DNA of 64,000 bases from Pseudomonadota bacterium (GCA_039818985.1 JBCBSU010000001.1:2399649-2463648), one strand, 5' to 3'. Shown: positions 34,695 through 43,920, numbered from the stretch's first letter. Notes: generated by a model from the letters alone, not told the origin. Program-made: numbers and translations.

Positions 34695-35921
34695 CTATTG
34701 CGCCGCGATCAGCGTTGCCACATCGACCGGCTGGCCATTGCGTCGCAATTCGATGATGATATCGCCACCCTCACCCGCCGGCGCACGACCAATTGGTGTG
34801 CCCTGGGCAATATCGTCGCCGACCGCAGCATCGACCTTGCCCAGTCCGGTGATCAGCGTCGTCCAGCCGCCATCATGTTCGAGGATGATGATCTTGCCGA
34901 AGCCGCGATAGTTGCCGGCATAGGCCACCCGGCTACTGGCCGGTGCGACAATCTGCGCTGCATCGCCAGCGCGGATGGTGATGCCCCGTGCGGTCACCCC
35001 GCTGTCGGAAACTTCACCAAAGCCGGTGATCAGTGCGCCGATAACGGGCACCACATAGGCCGGACGTGTCGAACGGCGCGCGGCCCGGTTGGCACCAGTG
35101 ACGACGGTCGACAGTTCCGGGCGATCGGGGCGCAAGCGCGGTCCGTCAAGCGCCGCCAGCTGCTCTCGCAGGCTGCCGCTGACAGTGATCCGGTCGATCA
35201 GTTCGTCGAGGTCGCGGGCATTTTCCGCCAGCGCGATGGCGCGATCTTCCTCGAGCTGGGCCCCGCCGGTCAGCTCGCGCGATTCCAGCCGTGCCCGGGT
35301 TTCCAGTCGTGCCAGCGCCAGGCGCCTGTCCTCCAGCCGTTGCCGCGCGTCGCGCAGCAATGCCGCCGCCTCTTCGGCCTGCTCGCGCAACAACCGGCTG
35401 CGGGCAATATCATCGCGCAGCTCCTGTGACAGCGCATCGACCTGCGGCCGGATCGAAGCCATCAGCGCCCGCACCCTTACCGTCTCTTCCAGCGAGCCCG
35501 GCTTGACCAATGCCAGCGCGGTCGGTCGACGACTGAGCTGTTGCAGCGCCGCGGTCAGCCGGATCACCGGCTCCTGCCGCCGGGCGAGACGCCGTTCCTG
35601 CGCCTGTTTCAGCCGGTCGATAATGGCGATCCGTGCCTCAGCCGCAGCGATACGTGCCTCGGATTCCTGTACCCGCGCGGCCATGACCTGGATATCGGCC
35701 TTGGCCCTGTCGGCTTTACGTACCGCCTTGTCGGCCCGATCCTGTAATGCTTCGGCACGCTCCAGTGCGGCTTTTGCCTGAGCCTCGGCAGCCTCCATCG
35801 CCTGACGCGTTTCGGCAACGCTCTGGCCCGGCAGCACTGCATTTTGTGCAATGGCTGACCAGCTTGCAGCCGCAAAGCCGGTGGCGGTCAAGGCAATGGC
35901 AAGGAGATAACGCGCCGTCAT
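34695..35921 (-). CDS. EnvC-like murein hydrolase activator
   Basis: The product is a 408-residue exported protein. A signal peptide is followed by a long coiled coil (residues about 30-240, e.g. AEAQAKAALERAEALQDRAD) and a C-terminal LytM/M23 domain (TARGITIRAGDAAQIVAPAS through GTPIGRAPAGEGGDIIIELR). The metal ligands of active M23 enzymes are missing: there is no H-x3-D and the usual HxH is ELR-type sequence. Like EnvC, it should activate amidases rather than cut peptidoglycan itself. It follows rlmH by 4 bp in the proA-nadD-rsfS-rlmH-envC block. Confidence 0.9.
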   Translation of the reverse strand: MTARYLLAIALTATGFAAASWSAIAQNAVLPGQSVAETRQAMEAAEAQAKAALERAEALQDRADKAVRKADRAKADIQVMAARVQESEARIAAAEARIAIIDRLKQAQERRLARRQEPVIRLTAALQQLSRRPTALALVKPGSLEETVRVRALMASIRPQVDALSQELRDDIARSRLLREQAEEAAALLRDARQRLEDRRLALARLETRARLESRELTGGAQLEEDRAIALAENARDLDELIDRITVSGSLREQLAALDGPRLRPDRPELSTVVTGANRAARRSTRPAYVVPVIGALITGFGEVSDSGVTARGITIRAGDAAQIVAPASSRVAYAGNYRGFGKIIILEHDGGWTTLITGLGKVDAAVGDDIAQGTPIGRAPAGEGGDIIIELRRNGQPVDVATLIAAQ

Positions 35922-35925
35922 GCCC

Positions 35926-36369
35926 CTAGCCCTCGCGATGATAGGGATGACCGGCCAATATGCTGGTCGCCCGCCATAGCTGTTCAGCCAGCATGGCCCG
36001 CGCCATCATATGCGGCCAGGTTGCGTTGCCGAAGGAGAGCAGCAGATCCGCGCTGTTGCGATCATCATCGCCAAAGCCATCGGCACCACCGATGAATAGT
36101 CGCGTCTCACGTACGCCATCATCGCGCCAGCGCCCCAATATCCCGGAAAAGGCGACGGAGGAGAGGTTCTTGCCCTTTTCATCGAGCAATATGCTGCGGC
36201 ATGGCGTGATTGTAGGAAGTTTGGCCATGGCCCCACTTCTTATATTGGGGAGGCGGTCGGGCAGTTCGGTCACCTGCCATGGCCATGACAGGCGTTCCAT
36301 ATAGCGGCTCACCAGTTCCGCTTCGGCACTGCGGCCGATCTTGCCCCGGGCGATGATATGCAGCTTCAT
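35926..36369 (-). CDS. rlmH: 23S rRNA (pseudouridine1915-N3)-methyltransferase
   Basis: The product is a 147-residue SPOUT-fold enzyme methylating pseudouridine 1915 in helix 69 of 23S rRNA. The start MKLHIIARGKIGRSAEAELV and the C-terminal knot (FIGGADGFGDDDRNSADLLL, HMMARAMLAEQLWRA, HPYHREG) are diagnostic. It sits between rsfS and envC on the same strand, the usual alphaproteobacterial order. Confidence 0.96.
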   Translation of the reverse strand: MKLHIIARGKIGRSAEAELVSRYMERLSWPWQVTELPDRLPNIRSGAMAKLPTITPCRSILLDEKGKNLSSVAFSGILGRWRDDGVRETRLFIGGADGFGDDDRNSADLLLSFGNATWPHMMARAMLAEQLWRATSILAGHPYHREG

Positions 36370-36407
36370 GCGAGAACCATTATACCATCGCGAAGGATGA
36401 TAACAGC

Positions 36408-36818
36408 TTAGGCGTTACCCTCGGCTGTATCGTCAAAGCCCCACATCCGCTCAAGATTATAGAAGCTGCGCACTTCCGGGCGGAACAGATGGACAATGAC
36501 GTCACCGGCGTCGATCAGCACCCAGTCGGCATTGGGCAGACCCTCGATCCGGGCAGCACCACCGGATTTCTTGATCCGCTCGACCATTTTCTGCGCCATG
36601 GCGGCAACCTGGCGAGTCGAACGGCCCGAAGCAATGACCATATGGTCGGCAATGCTGCTCTTGCCTTCCAGATCGATGGCCACCACGTCCTGTGCTTGGT
36701 CATCGTCAAGTGACTGACGGACCAGTGACAGCAGGGCATCAGCCTCCGGCTGGTTGTCGGAAGCCGCTGCAAGGGGTGCTGAAGGCCTTTCGGCCACGGT
36801 TTCGCTAATGTGAGTCAA
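36408..36818 (-). CDS. rsfS: Ribosome silencing factor RsfS
   Basis: The product is a 136-residue protein that binds ribosomal protein L14 and blocks subunit joining in stationary phase or starvation. The core motif is QDVVAIDLEGKSSIADHMVIASGRSTRQVAAMA followed by GLPNADWVLIDAGDVIVHLF and YNLERMWG (quoted here as separate conserved stretches). About 25 N-terminal residues are low complexity, so the true start could be internal. It lies 61 bp after nadD in the same operon. Confidence 0.95.
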   Translation of the reverse strand: MTHISETVAERPSAPLAAASDNQPEADALLSLVRQSLDDDQAQDVVAIDLEGKSSIADHMVIASGRSTRQVAAMAQKMVERIKKSGGAARIEGLPNADWVLIDAGDVIVHLFRPEVRSFYNLERMWGFDDTAEGNA

Positions 36819-36879
36819 AAGAGTTCCTCATCTCTGGTGGCGCATTGCGGCTGTTCCCACCCAGCCTGCACCACGTTGC

Positions 36880-37542
36880 TCACAGCAGTTCACGGGTCAC
36901 ATCGTCACGGACGATGCGTCCAGCATAGCTGCTGTGCCAATGGGGGGTGCTCCGGCGAATATTGGTCGCCGAACGCGGATCGGAACGATAGCGCAGTATC
37001 ACAAGCGCTGGCGTGCTCCACTTTGTCCAATGCACACTCTGGTCCCGGGGTCGGACAAAACGCCCGAGCCAAGCCATTGCCTTCGAAGCAACAGCCCCTT
37101 GTGTATAACCCGGTCTGGCGATGACCGCAATCGGCATTAATCGTGCAATTTCACGCCATTGGCGCCATTGATCAAAATTTACCAGATTGTCAGCACCCAT
37201 GATCCAGATGAACTGATGGCGCGGATAGCGGTTCACCAGCACCCGTAATGTATCAATGGTATAGCGTGTCTGCATTGTCCGTTCGATGGCGGTGGCCTTG
37301 ATCGGTGCGTTGCGTGACAGTTCCTGCGCCGAGGCCAGCCTTGCATAAAGCGGGGCCATGTCGGTTGCGTCAGCCTTCAGCGGATTGCCGGGTGAGACCA
37401 GCCACCAGCATTCGTTCAGCCGCAATGCCTTGATGGCAAACAGGGTGATGCTGCGATGGCCGCCATGCGCCGGGTTGAACGACCCGCCCATAAGGCCGAC
37501 GGGCTTGCGCCCGCTGCTGCGAAACGATCTGCTTGTCATCAT
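36880..37542 (-). CDS. nadD: Nicotinate-nucleotide adenylyltransferase
   Basis: The product is a 220-residue enzyme of NAD synthesis that adenylates nicotinate mononucleotide. The nucleotidyltransferase signature is LMGGSFNPAHGGH at about residue 17, WWLVSPGNPLK follows, and IMGADNLVNFDQWRQWREI is the family core. The C-terminal ISxTxIR motif appears as SATNIRR, a common variation. The start overlaps the proA stop by 4 bp (ATGA), so the two are coupled. Confidence 0.95.
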   Translation of the reverse strand: MMTSRSFRSSGRKPVGLMGGSFNPAHGGHRSITLFAIKALRLNECWWLVSPGNPLKADATDMAPLYARLASAQELSRNAPIKATAIERTMQTRYTIDTLRVLVNRYPRHQFIWIMGADNLVNFDQWRQWREIARLMPIAVIARPGYTQGAVASKAMAWLGRFVRPRDQSVHWTKWSTPALVILRYRSDPRSATNIRRSTPHWHSSYAGRIVRDDVTRELL

Positions 37543-38819
37543 GGGCGGATCTGGCCCTCACCCTCGACCAGCCATTTATAGGTCGTCAGTGCCTCCAGCC
37601 CCACCGGGCCGCGCGCATGCAGTCGACCGGTGGCGATGCCGATTTCGGCACCAAGCCCGAATTCGCCGCCATCGGCAAATTGGGTCGAGGCGTTAACCAT
37701 GACAATGGCGCTGTCGACCCCTGACTGGAACTGTCCGGCTACGGAGACATCGTCCGTTATGATCGCTTCGCTATGACCCGACCCATGCCGCGCAATATGC
37801 GCCATGGCTTCCTCGACACCGGCGACAAAGCGCACCGCGATGACCGGGGCGAGAAATTCCTGCCCCCAATCGTCATCCATGGCTGGCACCACCCGGCTGT
37901 CCAGCTCCATCGCCATATCATCGCCGCGCACCTCGCATCCGGCGTCGATCAATGCCACGATCACGCGTGCCGGTTCGGCAAAATCCTGATCGATCAGCAG
38001 TGTCTCAGTGGCACCGCAAATCCCGGTGCGCCGCATCTTGGCATTGACGACAATGGCTTCAGCCATAGCTGGATCGGCAGCGGCATGAACATAGCTGTGA
38101 CAAATGCCATCGAGATGCGCCAGCACCGGCACCCTTGCCTCCTGCTGCACCCGCTCAACCAGCGAACGCCCGCCGCGTGGAATGATCAGGTCAATGCCCT
38201 CACTGGCGCGCAGCATTGCGCCCACCAGCGCCCGGTCCTGATCCGCCACCCGCTGCACCGCCGCTTCAGCCAGTCCACCGGACACCAGCCCGTCGACCAT
38301 TGCCCGGTGCAACGCGGCATTGCTGTGCTGTGCCTCGCTGCCGCCGCGCAGAATCACCGCATTGCCGGCCCGCACGCACAGAGCCGCCGCATCGACCGTG
38401 ACATTGGGCCGACTCTCATAGATCATTCCGATCACCCCGAGCGGCACGGTGACGCGGCGGATAACCAGTCCATTGGGTCGGGTGCGCCGGTCGAGTTCGC
38501 GGTCGAGTGGATCGGGCAGATCGGCAATGCCGCGCACCGCCATGACAATGGCATCGAGCCGGGCATCGTCGAGCGCAAGGCGGTCACACATGGCGGCGCT
38601 CAACCCTTTGGCCCGCGCCGCTGCCACATCATCGGCATTGGCCTGCAATATGCCATTGCGCGCTGCAGCCAGCGTATCAGCCGCCGCCAGCAAGGCCGCC
38701 TGACGCTGTGCAGAGTCACTGGTGGCAAGCTGTCGACGCGCATGCTGTGCCGCATGGGTCAACCTTGCGATCGCGGTAACGGCATCCTGCGCCGGGAAAG
38801 GGGCATTATGGCTGTTCAT
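37539..38819 (-). CDS. proA: Gamma-glutamyl phosphate reductase
   Basis: The product is a 426-residue aldehyde-dehydrogenase-fold enzyme giving glutamate semialdehyde for proline synthesis. Signatures are RVTVPLGVIGMIYESRPNV, ALCVRAGNAVILRGGSEA and the active-site Cys segment VNAKMRRTGICGATETLL. The C-terminal GEFGLGAEIGIATGRLHARG and EALTTYKW are typical. ATG 38819 starts a normal-length protein. It heads the block of essential housekeeping genes running to envC; proB is not adjacent upstream. Confidence 0.96.
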   Translation of the reverse strand: MNSHNAPFPAQDAVTAIARLTHAAQHARRQLATSDSAQRQAALLAAADTLAAARNGILQANADDVAAARAKGLSAAMCDRLALDDARLDAIVMAVRGIADLPDPLDRELDRRTRPNGLVIRRVTVPLGVIGMIYESRPNVTVDAAALCVRAGNAVILRGGSEAQHSNAALHRAMVDGLVSGGLAEAAVQRVADQDRALVGAMLRASEGIDLIIPRGGRSLVERVQQEARVPVLAHLDGICHSYVHAAADPAMAEAIVVNAKMRRTGICGATETLLIDQDFAEPARVIVALIDAGCEVRGDDMAMELDSRVVPAMDDDWGQEFLAPVIAVRFVAGVEEAMAHIARHGSGHSEAIITDDVSVAGQFQSGVDSAIVMVNASTQFADGGEFGLGAEIGIATGRLHARGPVGLEALTTYKWLVEGEGQIRP

Positions 38820-38943
38820 AATTCTGCGGATAGGATGGCCGATGGCTGATCGCAAGCACCGGCTGCCACAATAACCCGCGAGTCGCCGCGTCAATCTGAC
38901 CATGTAGTGAATATTGTAAATCCGTTTATCGCACAGTGGCTTC

Positions 38944-38973
38944 GACTCGTCACGAGTCCGCCGAGTCGGATTC
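38944..38973. promoter_or_regulatory. Cluster of four CcrM (GANTC) sites
   Basis: GACTC at 38944, GAGTC at 38954, GAGTC at 38963 and GATTC at 38969 lie within 30 bases; a fifth, GAGTC, is at 38880. They sit in the 212-bp gap between divergent proA and the M23-peptidase/bactofilin genes, about 60 bases before the M23 start. GANTC is the cell-cycle methylation site of CcrM in alphaproteobacteria, so methylation-dependent control of the downstream operon is plausible (inference). Confidence 0.6.
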
Positions 38974-39031
38974 GCTTCAGCTTCAAGGCTTTGCTAGGCC
39001 CTCCGCAAGCTAGGGTAAGGAATACAGGGTC

Positions 39032-40219
39032 GTGAAAATATTACGTGCGGGCAGTGCGCTTTATGCGCGCTTGCTGCAATGGTTCCCAGATCGCGAATTT
39101 TTCATGCGCGCAGACGGTCAGGTGAAATTCCTGAAAGTCTCGTCACGCCTGCAAATCACTGTATTTCTGGCATTTGTTGCGGCCATATTGATCTGGCTGC
39201 TGATCACGATCGCCATGGCAATCAGCCAGTATAGCGTTTCTCTCGACCGCATGGCGCTCAACGCCAAGGAAGCCGAGGTCGCCGACTCGGAAAGCCGCGT
39301 CAAAGCCTATCGCGACTCGGTCGAGAAAGTCGCCAGCGACCTTGAACGCCGCCAGGATCAGCTCGATTCCCTGGCCCAACGCTATTTTCCCGAAACATCG
39401 GCTAATGATGGCGACGGAAACGCCCCCAGCAAAAGCGAGGCGGAAAAAACCGTAGTGAAAATCAGCGCCCTCATTCCCGAGGCCAGCGCTCTTGCCCGTG
39501 TCGAGGCGCGTCAGCTTGCCTTTGTCGACCGCCTGTCCAGCGAGGCTGATCGCCGCGCCGCCGCCGCTGAGTCAGCGATCCGGCAGCTCGGCCTCAACCC
39601 CACGGCCATCGCCCGCGACAACGGCACCGCACAGGGTGGTCCATTCCTGCCGTTCCTTGCCAGCAAGAAGGACGCGGACAATATGGATCCGCGGTTCATA
39701 AGACTGGGCCGCAAGCTGGCACGCATGGATGCGCTTGAGCGTGGCCTGGCCCGCATACCTTCGTCAGAACCGGCGGACATGAATTTCATCAGCAGCGGCT
39801 TTGGCTATCGCCGCGACCCGTTCAGCGGCCGCGCGGCCATGCATAACGGCCTTGATTTCAAGGGTGCCTATGGCCAGCCAATCATGGCAGCGGCGCGTGG
39901 TCGGGTCATTTTCTCTGGCTGGAAAGGCGGTTATGGCCGCACTGTCGAGATCGATCATGGTAACGGTCTGGTAACCCGTTACGCGCATCTTTCACGGCTT
40001 GATACGACAGTCGGCAGCGAAGTTCTTGAGGGGGCAAAAATAGGCGCAATGGGCAATAGCGGTCGTTCGACCGGCACCCATTTGCATTTCGAGGTCCGCA
40101 TGAATGGCCGGGCCATTAACCCCAAACCCTTTTTGGAAGCGCATAACGATGTTCTCAAAATCCAAGCCAACGCCCAGCAACGCACGCGAACGGACGACAC
40201 GGACAACGGAGACGTCTAG
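39032..40219 (+). CDS. M23 (LytM) peptidoglycan endopeptidase
   Basis: The product is a 395-residue membrane-anchored enzyme. A single transmembrane helix (ITVFLAFVAAILIWLLITIAMA, about residues 42-63) is followed by a coiled coil (NAKEAEVADSESRVKAYRDS...) and the C-terminal LytM domain. Zinc ligands are complete: MHNGLDF, and HLHFEV with RYAHLS between, so it should be active against peptide crosslinks. The start codon is GTG at 39032. The last 71 bases overlap the bactofilin gene in another frame. Pairing with a bactofilin suggests localised wall remodelling, as reported for bactofilin/LmdC-type pairs. Confidence 0.93.
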   Translation: MKILRAGSALYARLLQWFPDREFFMRADGQVKFLKVSSRLQITVFLAFVAAILIWLLITIAMAISQYSVSLDRMALNAKEAEVADSESRVKAYRDSVEKVASDLERRQDQLDSLAQRYFPETSANDGDGNAPSKSEAEKTVVKISALIPEASALARVEARQLAFVDRLSSEADRRAAAAESAIRQLGLNPTAIARDNGTAQGGPFLPFLASKKDADNMDPRFIRLGRKLARMDALERGLARIPSSEPADMNFISSGFGYRRDPFSGRAAMHNGLDFKGAYGQPIMAAARGRVIFSGWKGGYGRTVEIDHGNGLVTRYAHLSRLDTTVGSEVLEGAKIGAMGNSGRSTGTHLHFEVRMNGRAINPKPFLEAHNDVLKIQANAQQRTRTDDTDNGDV

Positions 40220-40619
40220 CATGAGTCGCGGATCGACCTTTTCCGTTATCGGCTCCGATGTCGTGATTACCGGTAATGTCGCCGCCAAGGTCGACCTGCA
40301 TGTCGACGGTCGCGTCAATGGCGATCTGAAATGCGCTTCACTGGTACAGGGCGAGAGCAGCGAAATTCACGGTGCCATTATTGCCGAGACCGCACGGCTT
40401 GCCGGCTTGGTCGAGGGATCGATCGATGCCCGCGATCTGGTGATCGAGAGCAGCGCCCGCATCACCGGTGATATCGCCTATGAGAATATCACCATTGAGC
40501 AGGGTGGCCATGTCGAGGGCCAGTTCAGCCACAAGAACAAGGCAGCGACGACGCCTCAAATCACCGCGCGTGACGACAGCAAGACAACGCTCGACCTGAC
40601 CCCCGACAAGGCAGCCTGA
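40149..40619 (+). CDS. Bactofilin
   Basis: The product is a 156-residue cytoskeletal polymer subunit of the bactofilin (DUF583) family, a right-handed beta-helix. The core reads FSVIGSDVVITGNVAAKVDL, HVDGRVNGDLKCASLVQGE, GAIIAETARLAGLVEGSIDA and ITGDIAYENITIEQGGHVEG. The start MFSKSKPTPSNARERT at 40149 has GGAAGCG 8 bases upstream and matches the usual N-terminus. An internal ATG at 40221, right after the M23 stop, would remove the membrane-binding tail. The gene overlaps the M23 gene by 71 bp. Confidence 0.93.
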   Translation: MFSKSKPTPSNARERTTRTTETSSMSRGSTFSVIGSDVVITGNVAAKVDLHVDGRVNGDLKCASLVQGESSEIHGAIIAETARLAGLVEGSIDARDLVIESSARITGDIAYENITIEQGGHVEGQFSHKNKAATTPQITARDDSKTTLDLTPDKAA

Positions 40620-40819
40620 CCCGCCAACAGGCCCGTGTCTCCTGCTTGCTGTCCAGACAGCAACCCGCAGACTTTCAGCTCTGTGCCAATCGGGTATATT
40701 TCATCATTCATGATTTGCGGCAAAGCCCCTTTCCGAGGCGGTTTGGATTTGCATCCATGCGGCAAAAATCATAGACCCATGTGACAATATACCATTGTCC
40801 ATTTTCCCGAGGTTCTCCC

Positions 40820-42988
40820 ATGAAAAATCCCAAGCTCCTGATCTCTTCGCTTGCACTGGCGGGTGTCATTGCAACCCCACTGGCAGCCAAGGAAGGGATG
40901 TTCACCCCCGACCAGCTTGCAGAGATAGCTGAGGACCTGCGCGAGACCGGGCTCGAAATCGATGCCGAAGCACTGACCGATCTGACCGCCTTCCCGATGG
41001 GCGCGGTCGTGTCTCTGGGCGGTTGCTCGGCCAGCTTTGTGTCGCCAGAAGGTCTGGTCGTCACCAACCATCACTGCGCGCGTGGATCGGTGCAGTTCAA
41101 CTCGACGGCAGAGAAAAACTATCTGGAAGACGGGTTTCTGGCCAGGACCAAGGCAGGCGAACTCCCCGCTGCGCCGGGGTCACGGATCTATGTCACCACC
41201 AAAGTAACCGATGTCACCGATCAGATGCGTGCCGGTACAGAGGAACTGGGCAGCAGCGAGCGATATGATCTGGTCGAGCAGCGCAGCAAGGATATTGTCG
41301 CGGCATGCGAGCAGGACAAAGGCTATCGCTGCCAGGTCGCGGGATTTTACGGCGGTTCGCAGTATAAGCTGATCAAGCGGCTGGAAATCCGCGATGTCCG
41401 TCTGGTCTATGCTCCGGCGGACTCGATCGGCAAATATGGCGGCGATATCGATAACTGGCAGTGGCCGCGCCATACCGGCGATTTCGCATTCTACCGCGCC
41501 TATGTCGCCCCCGATGGCTCCTCTGCCGAATATTCCGAGGACAATGTCCCCTATCAGCCGGAACATCATCTGAAGGTCAGCGCGGCAGGCCTGAAGGAAG
41601 GCGATTTCGTCATGGCGGCAGGCTATCCCGGATCGACCCAGCGCTATGCCCGCCTGGCCGAGGTGGAGAACACATTTGACTGGCAATATCCGGTCTTCGT
41701 CACGCTGATCAATGACTGGATCGACACCATCGAAACCGCTGCCCCTGAAGGATCGGATGCGCGGGTAAAATATGAGTCACGACTCGCCGGTCTCAACAAT
41801 TTCGAAAAGAATCTGCGCGGACAGATTGACGGCGCGCGCCGGGTCGGGCTGGTCGACCGCCGCCGCGCCCGTGAAGCCGCGCTGTCCGAATGGGTTGCCG
41901 CCGATGCATCGCGGGCGGCGTATGGCACCGCCATCGCCGAACTTGATGCGCTGACCGAGGAAAGCGCTACGGCAACACGCGCCAATTTCTGGTACAATTA
42001 CGCCACCAATACGCAGCTGCTTTCGGCAGCGCAGCGGCTCTATCGCCTTGCGAAAGAGCGTCAGAAGCCGGATGCGGAACGCGATCCCGGCTACCAGGAA
42101 CGCGATATGGCGTTTTTCCGTCAGGGCCTGCAGGCGCTGGACCGCCGCTTCGACCCGCAGGTAGAGAAGGCCGAGTGGATGATGTTCCTCGACCTCTATC
42201 TCGCCCAGCCGCAAGAATCGCGGGTCGCGTTGCTGGATGATCTGCTCGGGCTGACCGGCGAGATCGATCGCGATGCCCTCGCCAGCAGGATCGATGGCTA
42301 TTATGCCGATACCGGATTGGCCTCGGCCGAACAGCGGCTGGCGCTGATGGAAGCGACGCCAGCCCAAATCGAAGCCAGTGACGACCCTTTCCTGAAAATG
42401 GCGGTGGCGCTGCACGATCACGAAGAGAGCATCAGAAATGCGCGCGAGAAGCGTACCGGGCAGGCTCTGGCGCTTCGCCCGGCCTATATGGACGCGATGA
42501 TCGCATGGCAGCGTTCCAAGGGCGAAGTCACCTATCCCGATGCCAACAGCACGCTGCGCGTCACCTATGGTACCGTGCTCGGTGGCTCGCCGCGCGATGG
42601 CATGGTGTACGCGCCCTTCACCACTTTGGAGGGTATTACCGAGAAGGATACCAGTGAAGATCCGTTCAACGCCCCCAAAGCGCAACTGGCAAAGATCGAG
42701 GCCAGGGACTATGGCCGCTACAGGCTGGAAAGCCTGGGCTCGGTACCGGTCAACTTCCTTTCCGATCTCGATTCAACCGGCGGCAATAGCGGCTCGGCAA
42801 CGCTCAATGCCCGGGCGGAACTGGTCGGCCTGCTGTTCGATGGCACCTTTGAAAGCGTCAATTCCGACTGGGATTTCGACCCACGCACCACGCGCACTAT
42901 CCATGTCGACACCCGCTATATGCTGTGGGTCATGGAGAAGGTCGACGGCGCCGAAGCCCTGATCGCCGAGATGGATATTGTCGGCTGA
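40820..42988 (+). CDS. S46-family dipeptidyl peptidase (DPP7-like)
   Basis: The product is a 722-residue secreted serine dipeptidyl aminopeptidase. The signal peptide is KNPKLLISSLALAGVIATPLAA. The catalytic His lies in VVTNHHCARGSV and the Ser in TGGNSGSATLNARAELVGLL. Eighteen residues after the Ser, the position known to set specificity (FDG here, FDR in DPP11) is Gly, pointing to hydrophobic rather than acidic P1. Such enzymes release dipeptides from extracellular peptides. Length matches the family. ATG 40820 follows GAGG. Confidence 0.94.
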   Translation: MKNPKLLISSLALAGVIATPLAAKEGMFTPDQLAEIAEDLRETGLEIDAEALTDLTAFPMGAVVSLGGCSASFVSPEGLVVTNHHCARGSVQFNSTAEKNYLEDGFLARTKAGELPAAPGSRIYVTTKVTDVTDQMRAGTEELGSSERYDLVEQRSKDIVAACEQDKGYRCQVAGFYGGSQYKLIKRLEIRDVRLVYAPADSIGKYGGDIDNWQWPRHTGDFAFYRAYVAPDGSSAEYSEDNVPYQPEHHLKVSAAGLKEGDFVMAAGYPGSTQRYARLAEVENTFDWQYPVFVTLINDWIDTIETAAPEGSDARVKYESRLAGLNNFEKNLRGQIDGARRVGLVDRRRAREAALSEWVAADASRAAYGTAIAELDALTEESATATRANFWYNYATNTQLLSAAQRLYRLAKERQKPDAERDPGYQERDMAFFRQGLQALDRRFDPQVEKAEWMMFLDLYLAQPQESRVALLDDLLGLTGEIDRDALASRIDGYYADTGLASAEQRLALMEATPAQIEASDDPFLKMAVALHDHEESIRNAREKRTGQALALRPAYMDAMIAWQRSKGEVTYPDANSTLRVTYGTVLGGSPRDGMVYAPFTTLEGITEKDTSEDPFNAPKAQLAKIEARDYGRYRLESLGSVPVNFLSDLDSTGGNSGSATLNARAELVGLLFDGTFESVNSDWDFDPRTTRTIHVDTRYMLWVMEKVDGAEALIAEMDIVG

Positions 42989-43117
42989 TTCATCTCCCCG
43001 CGCCTGCTCATCGCAAGCGCGGGGCAGTCACATACACAATACGACCATCTGCTCTGTCAGGGCGGTCATCATGCACAGGCCGCTATGGTGTTATGGACAA
43101 CCGCATCCAGAATCTCT

Positions 43118-43136
43118 AATGTAATACTATATCATT
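43118..43136. promoter_or_regulatory. Dyad-symmetric operator candidate upstream of the ABC exporter
   Basis: The 19-base sequence AATGTAATACTATATCATT has two-fold symmetry about C43127: AATG-N2-ATA-C-TAT-N2-CATT. It ends 22 bases before the ATG of the ABC ATPase gene, in an otherwise GC-rich context, which fits an autoregulatory or repressor operator. No regulator gene is adjacent, so the protein is unknown. Confidence 0.4.
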
Positions 43137-43158
43137 GGATGCTTCGGAGGGTTGGCAA

Positions 43159-43920
43159 ATGCTGGAGGCAAAGGGCCTGACCAAGACATTCGGGTCGGTC
43201 AGGGCGCTCGATAATCTCAACCTCAAGGTCGAAGCGGGGGAGATTGTCTGCCTGCTCGGCGCAAATGGCGCTGGCAAAACGACGACAATCAATCTGTTTC
43301 TCGGATTTCTCGAGCCGACATCGGGCACAGCCCTGGTCAATGGCGTCGATGTTGTGTCTGCACCGAGAGAGACCAAGCAACATCTGGCCTATATCCCCGA
43401 ACAGGTTGCGCTCTATCCGCAATTGTCGGGTATCGAGAATCTCGATTATTTCATGCGACTCGCCGGGCTGAAACAGTCGAAAACCGAATTGCTGGCGGTA
43501 CTTGAACAATCCGGACTGGATGCAAAGGCAGCGTCACGCCGGGCCTCCTCCTATTCCAAAGGCATGCGCCAGAAAGTCGGCATAGCGATTGCGCTGGCCA
43601 AAGATGCCCGAGCACTGCTGCTCGACGAACCGCTTTCCGGACTAGACCCTTCGGCAGCTAACGGATTGTGCCTGTTGCTGAAACAGCTGCGCGATGACGG
43701 ACGCGCGATCCTGATGGCGACCCATGACGTTTTTCGCGCCAAGGAAATCGGTACCAGAATCGGCATTATGAAAGCCGGGCATCTGGTTGATATGCTCGAC
43801 ACGGCATCGCTGGGTGCCGATGAGATCGAGCGCATCTATCTGGCGCATATGCAGGCACCCTCCGGGGATGACCAACCAAAAATACCCGGGAATTCCCATG
43901 CTGACGCGGTGAACGCATGA
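43159..43920 (+). CDS. ABC-2 exporter ATP-binding subunit
   Basis: The product is a 253-residue ATPase. Walker A is LLGANGAGKTTTINLFL, the Q-loop segment AYIPEQVALYPQL, the signature YSKGMRQKVGIA (SKGMRQ in place of SGGQ), Walker B ARALLLDEPLSGLD and the switch His in MATHD. This subfamily drives ABC-2 permeases exporting peptides, lipids or drugs. The ATG at 43159 follows GGAGGG; the frame is also open from a TTG at 43135. The stop overlaps the first permease by 4 bp. Confidence 0.93.
   Translation: MLEAKGLTKTFGSVRALDNLNLKVEAGEIVCLLGANGAGKTTTINLFLGFLEPTSGTALVNGVDVVSAPRETKQHLAYIPEQVALYPQLSGIENLDYFMRLAGLKQSKTELLAVLEQSGLDAKAASRRASSYSKGMRQKVGIAIALAKDARALLLDEPLSGLDPSAANGLCLLLKQLRDDGRAILMATHDVFRAKEIGTRIGIMKAGHLVDMLDTASLGADEIERIYLAHMQAPSGDDQPKIPGNSHADAVNA

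Noticed and set aside
40646..40663. Palindrome TTGCTGTC-CA-GACAGCAA after bactofilin
   Set aside because: The loop would be only two bases and no T tract follows, so a terminator is not supported; it may be a chance dyad.
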